A DNA stretch of 64,000 bases, from contig NZ_AP018290.1 in NCBI RefSeq assembly GCF_002368415.1, positions 731,244-795,243 on the forward strand, given 5' to 3'. Below, piece by piece: positions 39,501 through 48,259 of this stretch. The stretch comes from Calothrix sp. NIES-4105 (lineage in GTDB: Bacteria > Cyanobacteriota > Cyanobacteriia > Cyanobacteriales > Nostocaceae). A program made the position numbers and the translations under genes. A model generated the notes under the pieces. That model was not told where the DNA came from. It saw nothing but the letters and a program-made list of their open reading frames with translations, and did no database searches. How positions within the stretch are numbered: the first letter of the stretch is position 1; every line of letters starts with the position of its first letter.

Positions 39501-41252
39501 TGACACAGAAGCATCTTGATGATAAAGAATATCTAACAGAGGTTGTTCAAGATAGTTACGTAAAAATTTATCGCATTCCTCTAGAGCTTGCCGAAAAACT
39601 GGCTGGGTTTGATACAGTTGTTGTCCCATGCCAATATATTGAGAACCCTGACCCGTGAACAAAAAAGCTATTTGTGGGCGCCTTTTGCTGGTAACAATAC
39701 CACTTACTAATCCGTTCGTATCCTTTCGAGTTGCAACCACACTAAGTTGTTCGCGCAACTGCATAGTAGAGTCAGCTACAATAGCTAGCCGATGCTTAAA
39801 ATGCGCTCGCCCTGTATTGGCAGTAAAACACACATCTTCTAGTGATACCTCAAGATGGGACTTCAGATAAGCTTCATAACTTTGGGCTAGCTGTTGCAGT
39901 GCCTTCTCACTTTTTGCAGATAGGGTAAGTAAATGCTTAGAGCGCTCGTTTGTTGCTACTGTCAGTGGTGCAGGCGCCTCTTCCAAAATTACATGAGCAT
40001 TTGTACCACCAAAGCCAAAGGCACTTATACCAGCTAAACGCGCTCCTTGCTCGACTGTCCATTTTTGTAATTTAGTTGGTATTGCAAAGGGAGTATTTTC
40101 GATTTTTATATACGAGTTTAACTTCTTAAAATGCAAGTGAGGAGGAATTTGTTTATTTTGAAGCGATAATGCCACTTTAATTAAACCAGCAATTCCAGCA
40201 GCAGGTTCAAGATGACCGATATTGGTTTTAACTGAGCCTATATAACAGGTTTGAGTTGGGTGGCGCCCCTTCATTAATACAGTTTTTAACGATTTAATTT
40301 CTATGGGGTCTCCTAACGAAGTACCAGTTCCGTGAGCCTCCACATAACTAATATTAGCTGGAGCAACTCCAGCATTTTCCAAAGCTTTGCGAATAACCGC
40401 TTGCTGAGAAGGCCCATTAGGGGCAGTAAGTCCGTTGCTTAGACCATCTTGGTTAACTGCTGAACCTTTGATAATAGCCGCAATATTATCGCCATCTCTA
40501 AGCGCTTCTGTTAAACGTTTAAGAACAATTACACCACATCCTTCTCCTCGAACATAACCGTTAGCACTGGCATCAAAAGTTTTACACCGATCGTCAGGCG
40601 CCATCATTTGAGCATGGGAGAAAATAATATTTGACTCTGGAGAAAGTATCAAACTGACACCAGAAACCAAGCACAAATTAGATTCTCTAGTATGCAAACT
40701 TTGGCAAGCCAAGTGAACTGCAACCAAAGATGAAGAGCAAGAAGTTTCAACAACTAAACTTGGACCGCGCAAATCCAGTGTATAGGATAGGCGATTAGCG
40801 GCAATTCCAAGGGTAGTGCCTGGCCCATCATAAGTGTTGAGGCGAGAGAAACTCTTGCTTTGCAACCTACCATAATCGTAGTTACCAATGCCAATAAAAA
40901 CCCCTGTCTGGCTACCAGCTAATTTGTCTGGTGCTATACCAGCATTTTCTAAAGCTTCCCAGGTAACTTCCAAGACCAATCTTTGTTGGGGGTCTATACA
41001 TTCCGCCTCACGTGGGGAAATGCCAAAAAAACTAGCATCAAAATGATCTACTTGCTCCAAGAAGCCACCACGACGAGTAATCATTTTCCCTGGTGTAGCT
41101 GGTTTTGGGTCATAAAATTCATCAATATTCCATCGCTCTGTGGGTATCTCAGTAATAGCATCTACACCTTCACGCAGGAGATGCCAAAAAGATTCTAGGT
41201 TTTTGGCGCCAGGGAAACGAACACCCATGCCAATAATAGCTATTGATTCCAT
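33555..41252 (-). CDS. Type I PKS A: KS-AT-DH-MT-ER-KR-ACP
   Basis: The 2565-residue protein has KS (1-425; C172 in ETSCSSSL, H307, H347), AT (527-830; GHSVGEY S624; HAFH, malonyl), DH (895-1180; H933, D1103), C-methyltransferase (1340-1580; [10 protein letters not shown]), ER (1825-2150; [17 protein letters not shown]), KR (2172-2345; TGGFGGLG) and ACP (2440-2515; LGMDSL, S2476). It should add one fully reduced alpha-methyl unit. The DH motif has Asn for Gly ([10 protein letters not shown]), and the KR Tyr position is His (GNHSAAN). Its AT and following linker are nearly identical to those of PKS-B. Confidence 0.93.
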   Translation of the reverse strand: MESIAIIGMGVRFPGAKNLESFWHLLREGVDAITEIPTERWNIDEFYDPKPATPGKMITRRGGFLEQVDHFDASFFGISPREAECIDPQQRLVLEVTWEALENAGIAPDKLAGSQTGVFIGIGNYDYGRLQSKSFSRLNTYDGPGTTLGIAANRLSYTLDLRGPSLVVETSCSSSLVAVHLACQSLHTRESNLCLVSGVSLILSPESNIIFSHAQMMAPDDRCKTFDASANGYVRGEGCGVIVLKRLTEALRDGDNIAAIIKGSAVNQDGLSNGLTAPNGPSQQAVIRKALENAGVAPANISYVEAHGTGTSLGDPIEIKSLKTVLMKGRHPTQTCYIGSVKTNIGHLEPAAGIAGLIKVALSLQNKQIPPHLHFKKLNSYIKIENTPFAIPTKLQKWTVEQGARLAGISAFGFGGTNAHVILEEAPAPLTVATNERSKHLLTLSAKSEKALQQLAQSYEAYLKSHLEVSLEDVCFTANTGRAHFKHRLAIVADSTMQLREQLSVVATRKDTNGLVSGIVTSKRRPQIAFLFTGQGSQYIGMGQQLYQTQPVFRQALEECDKFLRNYLEQPLLDILYHQDASVSSSCLLDQTSYTQPALFAIEYALGRLWQSWGIQPDVVIGHSVGEYVAACIAGVFSLEDGLKLVAHRGRLMQALPCNGKMVSVLANEATVTQAIKSKQAQVEIAAKNGSESLVISGQQDQVDIVKAVLESQGIKTKELNVSHAFHSDLMQPMLLEFETIAKLVTYHSPQIPLISNVTGQKADKSITTPQYWVRHVVQPVRFAQGMETLHKLGNSVFLEIGSKPILLGMGRQCLPADVGVWLPSLRPGVEDWQQMLDSLAQLYVQGVQIDWSGFEVNYVHRKVVLPTYPFQRQRYWIKTEDHTYKKQLSKSETLHPLLGQKLNLELHLAGLEKQHCFEAQISASDPAYLNDHQVFNRALFPATAYLEIALAAGFNVFKSHNFVVEDVVLQQGLILPQEEITTVQTIISNSNGAYKFQIFTQQKDKHSELSWILHAQGKIRTLETEVIPPAVNLEKHLTECEQFINVTDYYQKCLTQGINYGVSFQGIQQLWKGSKQAVGKINLSTEVVEQAEDYCLHPALLDAALQVMGAAVESANNDQTYLPVRIEQLRVYRRSDTQVWAISSISQLQDTSADLSAKVTLLNDDGETIAIVEGLQVKRATVQTLLGDFVQPIKENLYEVQWRQKARFSQLFPPDYLLKPQEVEQKLSPSISQLVALHDLHDYGETLTHLEKLSVEYIVRAFKEMGWAYQPGENFTLEAAAQRLGVVPSHRRLFNRLLQILAELGILNYSEPQWQVRKPLLQSKLEEKIKQTYSQYSQIPAEITLLHRCASRLSEVLRGAIDAVELVFPQGDLTTVTQLYQESPSAKVMNTLLQQAVTTALEKLPSVLGVRLLEIGAGTGGSTSFILPHLNPYQSEYVFTDIGAFFNSKAKEKFKDYPFVRYQILDIEVDPTTQGFQPHQYDIIIAANVLHATTSISQTLSHVRQLLAPGGILVLLESTTRQRWLDLIFGLLDGWWKFNDSDLRPDYALLSTYSWQKLLKEKGFAQVSTLPNTEGVPEALSQQALIIAQTESTKQSLTVKEPKGWLILSDQQGVGRQLASQLRSIGEVCTLVNAGEKYKQVTSQEFTINPYQQEDFHRLVAYMATQSPQLYGVVQCWSLEAGLNQNLSAQELESLSQLGCGATLFLVQSLVKAELPQQARLWLVTTGAQPVPANSPIIPGVAQSSLWGMGKVIALEHPELECVRIDLDPNQTTKQQGKALWSEICDSDQEDQIALRDYNRYVARLVHSSHAQKLKQQLKVPSSPWRLTTLAGGTLENLTLEPTTRHSPAPDEVEIRVLATGLNFLDVVAALGLLPLQVDGISQKHLLSINGLGGECAGEIVAIGERVKGFKIGEPVIALAPGSFSQYVTVSATSVIPKPKQLSFEEAASIPVNFLTAYYALHHVAKIRKGERVLIHAAAGGTGMAAVQIAQQAGAEVFATASPAKWEILRAMGVKHIMNSRTVEFSQDVMEITQGQGVDIVLNSLTSGEFISKSLAVVSNKGRFVEIAKRFVWESTQVAAVRPDISYFVVDLVREQEQQPKLIQSMLQELAEKFNRGLLQPPPLKVFPSEEVVNAFRYMQQAKHIGKIVVSQTESRTDATTQIPLSLRRDSTYLITGGFGGLGLVVARWMVELGAKHVVLAGHNPPNDLQERQIKELEEAGATVIVKQVDVCEYESMAQVFTYIEQSLPPLAGVIHSVGVLEDGVLLSQNWCRFAKVMNPKVKGAWNLHQLTKNQPLDFFVLFSSVASLFGSPAQGNHSAANAFLDGLAHYRQAMGLPGLSVNLGPVSQVGEATERGADVKIQQKGIEAITPSQVLEALELLIKSSAVQVGVVPIEWSVWRQGSQWPFWEDWQELVHHDSASQPEFLQQLHSSMPSEQQEMLINYVRRQVAQILGLTDSQLISLDAGFFDLGMDSLTSIELRNCLQTSLKCSIPPTVAFDYPTVGELVNYLAQQVIQVEASDTSVTESRESQDVEKQLLVKTKELSEEQLEELINQKFNLLIHE

Positions 41253-41320
41253 ATTTATCTTCTATATAATTTGTGTATTAAGTCGCGTCGGTAGCGTGGC
41301 TTCAGCCACGCTACTACCCT

Positions 41321-42724
41321 CTAATTCTCTAGAGATTTAGAAAACTGCTCAAAGGACTTAATATTTTTTTGAATGGCTTTTGTAATAGAGCCACCATGCG
41401 ACATTAAGCGCATTTCACGGTTAACAGACCATATATAATCAATTTGGCTGAAAAAATGACGAAGTTCTGTTGAAAGACGTTGGTGGTACTTGAGATTTAC
41501 ATGGAAACCATCGTGTTCGTGACACAAACATTTTTTTAACCAGTGAAGAGCGTCTTGAGTTGACATGTCAAATAAAGGACTTCGTAGCAGTGTGTAGTAT
41601 GCAAGTATGAAACAGGAATCATCTTGGAATATAGCGGGTAAGCCACCAGAAAGACCATTAAGAAGACCCTTTTGCGCCATGTATACTGACAGATTGCCCA
41701 TAAATCTTTCATAATCTGTCGGTTGAGAAAAATCCTTGTACATATCTTGAGCAATTAGACGAGAAGTTGTTGTATGGAAAGATTCATCCAACAAGTGGTA
41801 TCGAGAAACTTCTGTTGGAGTTGGGATAAACTCATCCTTTTTTTCTAACTCTCTGGAATACTTTGTATATTCATATTCCACCAACTTAAGCATCATGTTA
41901 GCTATATACCGAAAACAGTAGTACTGAGATGCTAAGAAAGATGAACTTCCCCAACTCAAGATAAACAGCCTCACCAGATATCGTGGAAAGACCCTTATTA
42001 TCCCAGTTCTTGGAGCAGGGAGAAATAACTCTTTCTTCTCCAATTCATTCAAATAATCAGAATAGCAATGTGCTTTGGTTTTTAGTCTGATATTTTTAAG
42101 TAAGCGAAAAACAGAATCTTCTAGCGCTGAAGAAGATGAAATTAGCCAGTCAAAATTGAAGAATTTTTGCACATCTTGATTAGATGATTTTTTCATTAAC
42201 TGATTTTTGACTGTTTTGCTTTGTGTCTCTAAAGGAGTGCTAAATGCTGCTTTTCCAAGTAAAGCTTTCTTCGTTTTGTAGCTGATTGTATGAAAAGCAT
42301 GAATGTGGTGACGTTCTTGGCTACTTTCAAGCTCTAACTCTTTACAGAGAGTATCATAGCCACCAATATTCAAGAAAACTCCATTCGTTACGTCGTTGAA
42401 CAGTATAGTATTTGCTTCACTAGCAGCAACTTGGCTATACTGGGTAGCCCAATAAATATGGTTGAGAGCAATCTTTTGTGAGTCTGAGGCTTCTGCATAA
42501 AGTGGAGTGCCATAAAGGATTGAAAGCTCTGGTTTACTCCAATAATGATTGCTATTATCGCTATAGTTAAAGCTCTTTTCCAGTTGCTCTATTTTTTCTG
42601 TGTAGTCAGATTCACTGTTATTCCGATAATTGATTTCAGTGACTATTAAATGCTTCTTCCCTTGTGTCTCAGGTTGGGTTGATGGTTGGTCATTTTTATT
42701 TTGAACTTCAACGTCATTTATCAT
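41321..42724 (-). CDS. CylC-like dimetal-carboxylate halogenase candidate
   Basis: This 467-residue soluble helical protein has no classical cofactor motif. Candidate metal ligands are spread over helices as in AurF/ferritin-like diiron proteins: AASEANT, SQERHHIHAFH, DESFHTTTSRL and CHEHDGFHVN. The segment WSKPELSILYGTPLYAEASD with ALNHIYW is what I associate with CylC/BrtJ halogenases, which chlorinate unactivated carbons of fatty acyl-ACPs. An ACP gene lies 34 bp upstream and a CylK-like gene is in the operon, which strengthens the call. An AurF-like oxygenase is the alternative. Confidence 0.75.
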   Translation of the reverse strand: MINDVEVQNKNDQPSTQPETQGKKHLIVTEINYRNNSESDYTEKIEQLEKSFNYSDNSNHYWSKPELSILYGTPLYAEASDSQKIALNHIYWATQYSQVAASEANTILFNDVTNGVFLNIGGYDTLCKELELESSQERHHIHAFHTISYKTKKALLGKAAFSTPLETQSKTVKNQLMKKSSNQDVQKFFNFDWLISSSSALEDSVFRLLKNIRLKTKAHCYSDYLNELEKKELFLPAPRTGIIRVFPRYLVRLFILSWGSSSFLASQYYCFRYIANMMLKLVEYEYTKYSRELEKKDEFIPTPTEVSRYHLLDESFHTTTSRLIAQDMYKDFSQPTDYERFMGNLSVYMAQKGLLNGLSGGLPAIFQDDSCFILAYYTLLRSPLFDMSTQDALHWLKKCLCHEHDGFHVNLKYHQRLSTELRHFFSQIDYIWSVNREMRLMSHGGSITKAIQKNIKSFEQFSKSLEN

Positions 42725-42758
42725 CAGTTTCTCCTTCAGCCTTGTTTATATAGCTCAA

Positions 42759-43124
42759 TCATATGGAATAGTCATTTTGACTATTGTTTGAATCTTCTAC
42801 TTTCAACTGTTCAGCTAGATGCCGCGCTAAAGCTTCAACACATGGATAATCATAAATTAAAGTTGGTTCTAACTCTATTGTTAACCACCGTTCTAAATCT
42901 CCTGTTAAACCTATGACACTAGCGGAATCAAGACCATAGCGGTCGAAAGGAATTGTAATATCGATTTCGTCTGTCTTGATAAAAAGTAATTCGGCTAAAT
43001 AGGAAACTAACCAATTTTGAATTTCTACTACTGTTCTGGATTGGGTTATATATCCTTTATGATTAGCATTGTAATTTTGTAAAACTTTACTTGTGTGCTT
43101 GGCTTTTTCATTGTGAATCTGCAT
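42759..43124 (-). CDS. Acyl carrier protein, CylB-like
   Basis: The 121-residue protein carries one carrier domain (about 30-105) with phosphopantetheine site RYGLDSASVIGLTGDLE and a C-terminal DYPCVEALARHLAEQL. It sits directly before the CylC-like gene, so it is the probable carrier on which the acyl chain is halogenated (inference). It is different from the ACP at 21893, so the cluster has two free-standing carriers. Confidence 0.87.
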   Translation of the reverse strand: MQIHNEKAKHTSKVLQNYNANHKGYITQSRTVVEIQNWLVSYLAELLFIKTDEIDITIPFDRYGLDSASVIGLTGDLERWLTIELEPTLIYDYPCVEALARHLAEQLKVEDSNNSQNDYSI

Positions 43125-43270
43125 TTTTGATAACCCTACATTTTATCTAATTTTTCAGTTTTTTTAACTAGAGGCTATTTAAAAGATGACGAGTAGGCGC
43201 CATACTTTCATCTAAGAAGTTTTTACGAGGAGAAGAAATAATTTTATTTTGTGAAACATTCGTAAATATC
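43125..43270. other. Gap between APS kinase and ACP genes
   Basis: This 146-bp gap lies within the same-strand gene row and includes one GGCGCC. No gene is seen. It could hold the promoter of the PKS genes proper, but no clear -35/-10 was identified. Confidence 0.35.
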
Positions 43271-43843
43271 TCAACTCTTTTTGTTTGCTTGTACCGAATA
43301 CTTTAAACCTATATAGTTCAACATTTCTAGTTTATTTAAAACTTTAGATGTACTTGCAGAAATAGTTTCTAAATGAGTCTTACACTCAACTTCTGCATAC
43401 AAAGGTTCTTCGTAAGGGTCATCAATGCCCGTGAAGTTTTTCATTTCGCCTGCACGCGCTTTTTTATATAATCCTTTCACATCACGTTGTTCACAAACTG
43501 CTAATGGAGAATTGACGTAAACTTCGATAAAATTCCCAATATAATCTCGCATTTCATCGCGAACATCACGATAGGGAGAGATGGCAGAAACTAATACAAT
43601 TACATTATTCCTAGTAAGTAAATTGGCTACAAACCCAATACGCCGAACATTTTCATCACGGTCTGCTTTGCTAAAACCTAGTCCTTTAGTTAAATACTGG
43701 CGCACGATATCGCCATCAAGTAATTCAACGCTGTATCCCATTCTGCGTAATTCACTTTCAACATTTTGACTAATGGTTGTTTTACCAGCACCACTCAGAC
43801 CAGTGAACCATATTGTTACACCATGTTGCTGTAATTTCATCAT
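43271..43843 (-). CDS. cysC: Adenylylsulfate (APS) kinase
   Basis: The start at 43843 (MMKLQQHGVTIWFTG) is chosen for the AAAGGAG site just upstream. The P-loop GLSGAGKTT and motifs LLDGDIVRQYL, LGFSKADRDENVRRIG, VYVNSPLAVCEQRDVKGLY and FTGIDDPYEEP are those of CysC. It phosphorylates APS to PAPS. As first gene of the operon it probably provides the sulfate donor for the sulfotransferase at 24244; a general sulfate-assimilation role is the alternative. Confidence 0.93.
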   Translation of the reverse strand: MMKLQQHGVTIWFTGLSGAGKTTISQNVESELRRMGYSVELLDGDIVRQYLTKGLGFSKADRDENVRRIGFVANLLTRNNVIVLVSAISPYRDVRDEMRDYIGNFIEVYVNSPLAVCEQRDVKGLYKKARAGEMKNFTGIDDPYEEPLYAEVECKTHLETISASTSKVLNKLEMLNYIGLKYSVQANKKS

Positions 43844-43932
43844 ATTTATCTCCTTTATCTGCAAAATTAAAGCGATTAGCAATTCTCTGCGTAATTAAAT
43901 TTGCCTGTATACCTAAAAAAGCGTTTTATAAG

Positions 43933-43985
43933 CAATATAATTGATGCGAATCACCACTGGCATAATATTTGCACAGTGTTTTTTA
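43933..43985 (-). pseudogene. Short alcohol dehydrogenase scrap
   Basis: TTGATGCGAATCACCACTGG followed by CATAATATTTGCACAGTG matches the zinc-cluster part of the dehydrogenase remnants at 8470, 10345 and 15757. Only about 50 bp remain. Confidence 0.55.
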
Positions 43986-43994
43986 ATTTCCTCT

Positions 43995-44789
43995 TTATTG
44001 TTGATTATCTTGGCTAAGTAGCTTTTCTAAATCGGTAATTTGAACATCTCCCTTCAAAATTTGTCCATTCATTAGTAGTGTAGGAGTGCCACTAACACCA
44101 ATCTCTTTTGCCAGCTGCATATCTGTTTCAACTGCCGCACTTGCAGCGCGACTATTACGTTCCTTATTAAAACGTTTTAAATCTAAATTTAGGGCTTTAG
44201 CAGTGGAAATATAAAAAGAGTCACTTAGTTTGTCTTGATTTTCAAATAGAATATCGTGGAACTGCCAAAATTTTCCCTGTTGACCTGCAGCCCAAGCGGC
44301 TTTTGCAGAAGGCATTGCTTCTGAATGAATATCTGTTATGGGCAAAAATTTATATACACGGGTTATTTTACCTTGATTAGTTGCTATAAATTGCTTGAGT
44401 GTTTGATGGGTTTTTGCACAAAATGGACATTGAAAATCAGAAAACTCTAACAGGATTATTTTTGATTCAGATGAGCCATCAGTTGGTGATTTCCCAATAA
44501 TTGATTTTGGTTGAACTACCATTTTTTTAAAAAAAGCTTTTTGTGCTTGCTCTTGCTGGTGTTCTTTTTTCTGCACGTGCGCTTCAACTGACTTCATAAT
44601 AGCCTCTGGATGCTTCTGGATAATCTGTAAAACTTTTGCCTCCAATTCTGCATCTTCTTGAACATTAGCAGCTTGTGTTGCCATTGAACAACTACTTAAG
44701 CTAATGCATAGTAGTAATATAATTGCTTTAAGTTTGGGTAGAGAAGTTATTTGTAAGATATGAGAGTATTGATTAAATAATGCTTTCAT
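43995..44789 (-). CDS. DsbA-like thiol oxidoreductase lipoprotein
   Basis: The 264-residue protein has an N-terminal hydrophobic segment ending LSLSSC, a lipoprotein-type signal. After a charged helical spacer comes a thioredoxin/DsbA fold with active site FSDFQCPFCAKTH and cis-Pro loop GVSGTPTLL. It would form or shuffle disulfides in the periplasm. Two Cys-rich secreted lectins are encoded just upstream on the same strand and are plausible substrates (inference). Confidence 0.87.
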   Translation of the reverse strand: MKALFNQYSHILQITSLPKLKAIILLLCISLSSCSMATQAANVQEDAELEAKVLQIIQKHPEAIMKSVEAHVQKKEHQQEQAQKAFFKKMVVQPKSIIGKSPTDGSSESKIILLEFSDFQCPFCAKTHQTLKQFIATNQGKITRVYKFLPITDIHSEAMPSAKAAWAAGQQGKFWQFHDILFENQDKLSDSFYISTAKALNLDLKRFNKERNSRAASAAVETDMQLAKEIGVSGTPTLLMNGQILKGDVQITDLEKLLSQDNQQ

Positions 44790-44833
44790 AGTAAGTGAAG
44801 TTAGGAGTATGCTTTCAAAAAAAATAAGGATTT

Positions 44834-44886
44834 AGAGGTGATTGTATAAGTACAATATATAAATATATTTTGATACAATAACCTCT
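44834..44886 (-). terminator. Hairpin after lectin gene 1
   Basis: AGAGGTGATTGTAT and ATACAATAACCTCT form a 14-bp stem around an AT loop. It is about 100 bp downstream of the lectin stop, and an equivalent lies after the second lectin gene (47039-47092). It lacks a clear U-tract, so termination is a suggestion. Confidence 0.5.
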
Positions 44887-44984
44887 AAAGTTAGCTCCGA
44901 AAATATTGACTCTGAAACTTGGCTACTTAAACCCTAATATGAAGTAGCTCATAATCACTAAGTCATTATTTTTTGGTAGCTGAA

Positions 44985-45239
44985 TTAACGTCCAACACAA
45001 TCACAAACGGAATTTCTGCCTGGGTCATTAGTATACCAGCCACCAGTCCATCGTAAACCAACGGAATTACAAACTTGAGGACATCTTTGTCTTGCATGGT
45101 TGTTATTCCAAATTGGGCCAGCGTTGACATTTCCAGCAAAAGCTTGACTAGCTCCGAAAATCATTGAGCCACCAACAATAAGGGTGCCGAGAGGTAACAA
45201 AAATTTCTTGGTGATGGATTGAACAGAATTGTTAGACAT
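44985..45239 (-). CDS. Secreted MVL-type mannan-binding lectin, copy 1
   Basis: The 84-residue precursor begins MSNNSVQSITKKFLLPLG with a signal peptide ending ASQAFA. The mature part is one domain, AGPIWNNNHARQRCPQVC then WTGGWYTN and SVCDCVG, which resembles the mannan-binding repeat of Microcystis viridis lectin (two such repeats there, one here). Four Cys suggest disulfides. AGGATAAAACC precedes the ATG. A second copy at 47186 is almost identical. Function as a secreted sugar-binding or defence protein is inference. Confidence 0.75.
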   Translation of the reverse strand: MSNNSVQSITKKFLLPLGTLIVGGSMIFGASQAFAGNVNAGPIWNNNHARQRCPQVCNSVGLRWTGGWYTNDPGRNSVCDCVGR

Positions 45240-46005
45240 GGTTTTATCCTAAAAATTGTGAGTTGATATCTGGAAATAAATTGATGAATCGTTTCGAGTT
45301 GTCAAGTAATTTCAAATTATTAATTTATATTTGATAGCTCGAAAGCAACTGATTAATTCATTTCTTTACTTCCATGATTTCATCATATATTTATTAACTA
45401 TAATTACCAATCCTGTATTTTTAGAAAAAGGTATATTATTTTTATCTTATTAATCCAATTTATAAATTACTTATAAAGATACAAAGGCACCTTGTATCGT
45501 GACTTACTCCAATAAAAAAATCCTCTCAAATAATAAAAATGAGAGTGGTATATGCGTTCGCAAAATAATTATTTAAATGTTTAATAAAATTTGTTTATAT
45601 CACGTGAATAACATACGGTTTTAAACTTATTGAAACGCAAACAAAATACAACTTAATTATAAAAAAGTTTAAAGACATAAATAATTACACGTTTGTTTCT
45701 AGGCTGCACAGGGAATTCAAGCCCAATATGAGGTTTGTTGTTCAACTCTTTGCTTTCAACTTTCATATCTCTACAATATTGAATACAATTATAATTGTCA
45801 GTAGGGAAAAATAGGATGGTTGAAAAGTGCCACTGTTAACTAAAAGCTAACCACTAAGTCTTCCCCTACAAAAATCCAGAGGCGCAAATGGTAGGTTTGA
45901 CCTAGGGTGTTAAGTTTGGGCACCTTGGGGTGATATTTCTTCATACAGATTATATACCTCAAGGTGCTGGATGGTGGGGAGTTGACTTTGGGTATTTAGA
46001 ATTGT
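45240..46005. other. Upstream region of lectin gene 1
   Basis: The first 240 bp are nearly identical to the region before the second lectin gene. A repeated promoter-like element lies at 45751-45863. An inverted repeat (GCACCTTGGGGT/ACCTCAAGGTGC, 45920-45967) lies about 40 bp past the small gene at 46006. No coding sequence is seen. Confidence 0.55.
45751..45863 (-). promoter_or_regulatory. Repeated promoter-like element, copy 1
   Basis: On the minus strand CCTATTTTTCCCTA leads to CTGACA, 17 bp, TATTGT, a near-consensus sigma-70-type promoter. The same unit occurs at 48880-48990, 51270-51345 and, on the plus strand, 58960-59010, always upstream of a gene in the right direction. Confidence 0.55.
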
Positions 46006-46323
46006 TTACCTGGTGCTTTCATTAATTGGCTTCGGAACGAAAATTGTTTGACGACCGAATTTAATTTTCATTTCTTGTTGACAATCTTGTTGTGATTGAG
46101 TTGGAGAACAGACGGTTGAATTCTCTAGAATCAGATTAGTTGTTTGGGCGCGAACTTTATTGGAAATCATTACAGTAGTACTAATGCTACTAACAAAAAC
46201 GCAAAATATGGCTAACAGCATTTTTTTCTTCACAAGTATATCGGTAATCAGCATCATAAAGCCTTTATTTTTTGTGGTATATAGAGGCATTTTCTTGGTA
46301 ATATAAGCAAAATTGTTAGACAT
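46006..46323 (-). CDS. Small secreted or membrane protein, unknown
   Basis: The start at 46323 (MSNNFAYITKK) is chosen because GAGGTT precedes it and the MSNN...ITKK opening resembles the two lectin precursors. The 105-residue product has one hydrophobic segment (LLAIFCVFVSSISTTVMI) and then a short tail with two Cys and FGRQTIFVPKPI. I do not recognise it. It sits between the two lectin copies on the same strand. Confidence 0.55.
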   Translation of the reverse strand: MSNNFAYITKKMPLYTTKNKGFMMLITDILVKKKMLLAIFCVFVSSISTTVMISNKVRAQTTNLILENSTVCSPTQSQQDCQQEMKIKFGRQTIFVPKPINESTR

Positions 46324-47038
46324 GATTTGAACCTCAAGAGTGTGAATTAGTATTGAAGGCAGATTTATGAATGTTGAGAGGAAATTACTTGAGTGGCGCC
46401 GCGATCTACTAACAGCTACAAGTTTCCACCAATTCAATGATTTTATTAAACACCTTTGACATCAGAGATCGACGCTGAGATATTTGAGTTATATATTGAC
46501 TTAATTTTTTTTTACCAGAACTGTGCTAATAATTCGATAACACCTCTAATTAAGGTTAGCAAAAAGTCGAAGCTAACTCGAGTTTCTCATGGTCTAACTC
46601 GAATCGCTCATGTTTTGATGTAAGAAGGTATGTTAACAGACATGCTGCATTAAATTATTTTTCTCTACGGAGGCTCAATGTATCTGCTCTGCGGAGTAGG
46701 GGTAGCGGCAATACTCGAATGTGTGGCGCCGACCAAAGTGTAAAGTAAAGGTATCGTCATTTTTAGGCAGTAATATTGCCCTATTGTCACCGCGTAAAAT
46801 TCGGTACCGACTAATGTTTATAATAAAATCGTGCGTCTTGAAAAAAATATCATTTAATAATCAATTGTTTTTAAGTTTTCTATAGTTAAATATTTAAATG
46901 CTGATTTCTGGTTGTACTTGAAGAGGATTACCACAAACCATTGGCTGGAAAAATTCTTACTTCTGTTTTTTTTTGACGAAATTCGCCTTTTGGTGCTGAA
47001 GCATAAATGTAACTTCTATTAATTAATTAGAGGTGATT
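46324..47038. other. Intergenic region with an orphan copy of the STAND upstream element
   Basis: Near 46420-46460 a degenerate copy of the ATGATT-type leader is present. At about 46550-46630 the direct-repeat element reappears without any STAND-like gene. The remainder is unassigned sequence. Confidence 0.45.
46550..46630 (+). promoter_or_regulatory. Orphan 21-bp direct-repeat element
   Basis: GTTAGCAAAAAGTCGAAGCT is followed by AACTCGAGTTTCTCATGG and, 21 bp on, AACTCGAATCGCTCATG, then TTTTGATGTAAG. It matches the element before the STAND-like genes, but no such gene follows, which suggests a deleted gene. Confidence 0.5.
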
Positions 47039-47092
47039 GTATAAATACAATATATAAATTTAATTTTTGATACAATCACCTCGAAATTTAAT
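47039..47092 (-). terminator. Hairpin after lectin gene 2
   Basis: AGAGGTGATTGTAT and GATACAATCACCTC pair across an AT loop. It is in the same place as the hairpin after lectin gene 1 and is part of the duplicated segment. Confidence 0.5.
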
Positions 47093-47185
47093 TAACTCCG
47101 AAAATCTTGACTCTCTAACTTAGCTACTAAAAGTCTAATATGAAGTAGATCATAATTACTAAGTCATTATTTTTTGGTAGCTGAA

Positions 47186-47440
47186 TTAACGCCCAACACA
47201 ATCGCAAACGGAATTTCTGCCTGGGTCATTAGTATACCAGCCTCCAGTCCATCGTAAACCAACAGAATTACAAACTTGAGGACATCTTTGTCTTGCATGG
47301 TTGTTATTCCAAATTGGGCCAGCGTTGACATCTCCAGCAAAAGCTTGACTAGCTCCAAGAATCATAGAGCCACCAACAATAAAGGTGCCCAGAGGTAACA
47401 AAAATTTCTTGGTGATGGATTGAACAGAATTGTTAGACAT
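47186..47440 (-). CDS. Secreted MVL-type mannan-binding lectin, copy 2
   Basis: The 84-residue protein differs from copy 1 only in the signal region (GTFIVGGSMILG against GTLIVGGSMIFG) and Asp for Asn just after it. The mature domain is identical, including its four Cys. The flanking 200 bp on both sides are also shared, so the duplication is recent and includes promoter and hairpin. Both copies look intact. Confidence 0.75.
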   Translation of the reverse strand: MSNNSVQSITKKFLLPLGTFIVGGSMILGASQAFAGDVNAGPIWNNNHARQRCPQVCNSVGLRWTGGWYTNDPGRNSVCDCVGR

Positions 47441-48259
47441 GGTTTTATCCTAAAAATTATGAGTTGATATCTGGAAATAAATTGATGAATCGTTTAAAGT
47501 CATCAAGTTAGTTCAAATTATTAATTTGTATTTCAAAACTCGAAAATCACTGATTAATTCATTTCTTTACTTCCATGATTACTATCATATATTTATTAAC
47601 TACAATTACCAATCCTGTATTTTTAGAAAAAGGTATATTATTTTTATATTACTATCATAAAACTAAGCGACTGTACTATACGAGCATATCCGTAAATTAA
47701 TACTGTAGAGTTGAAAAGCGAATCATACTGAAGATAGATGCAAAAATATAACTAACTCCCCAAACGTAAATTAAATATTCTACAAGCCGCTCCCGAAAGA
47801 AAATTTAGAGCGGTATATGCGTTTACGAAATAATTACTATAGCAATTCTAAATCATATCATGTCATGTCCGGTTGATTACCCATAATTACCAATAATGTA
47901 GAGACGTTACATGTAACGTCTCTACGAGGATTTTATTATGGTTATGTTACCGGACATGATATCATTCGTGTTTACGTAAACGTAAACGTAAACGTAGTTT
48001 TCCCGCAGGGTAGTTTTCCCTTTATGGTAGTGAGCGCTTGCGTTAAATCAACGCATTGTTGAGACCGTAAATTTATGGTCTCTACATTTAGGATAATAAT
48101 TAGTTTTTTGTACTATCAAGACGGTTTATCGTAGGCGCCAGTATGGCTCTCCGGATGTAAAACACCTGGATCTAATAGCTGGCAACTTGTATTATTACAA
48201 ATACTTTCTTTTAGCGAGTTTAAGCAAATAACTCAATTATCTACGTTTACTTAACACAA
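47441..48259. other. Intergenic region with a MITE and palindromes
   Basis: The first 200 bp are the duplicated lectin upstream region. A MITE occupies 47855-47964. An unusual ACGTAAACGTAAACGTAAAC run (47973-47997) and a GAGACCGTAAATTTATGGTCTC palindrome (48061-48084) follow. No gene is seen. Confidence 0.6.
47855..47964. mobile_element. MITE-like element, copy 2
   Basis: The ends ATATCATGTCATGTCCGGTT and the complement of TACCGGACATGATAT are inverted repeats. The centre is GTAGAGACGTTACATG and its complement, as in the copy at 11313-11410. No transposase is encoded. Confidence 0.75.

Noticed and set aside
18517-43843. Heterocyst glycolipid (hgl) cluster
   Set aside because: DevB/DevC and type I PKS suggested it, but a type III PKS, CylC-like and CylK-like genes, O-methyltransferase and sulfotransferase do not belong to hgl clusters, and typical hgl gene order is absent.
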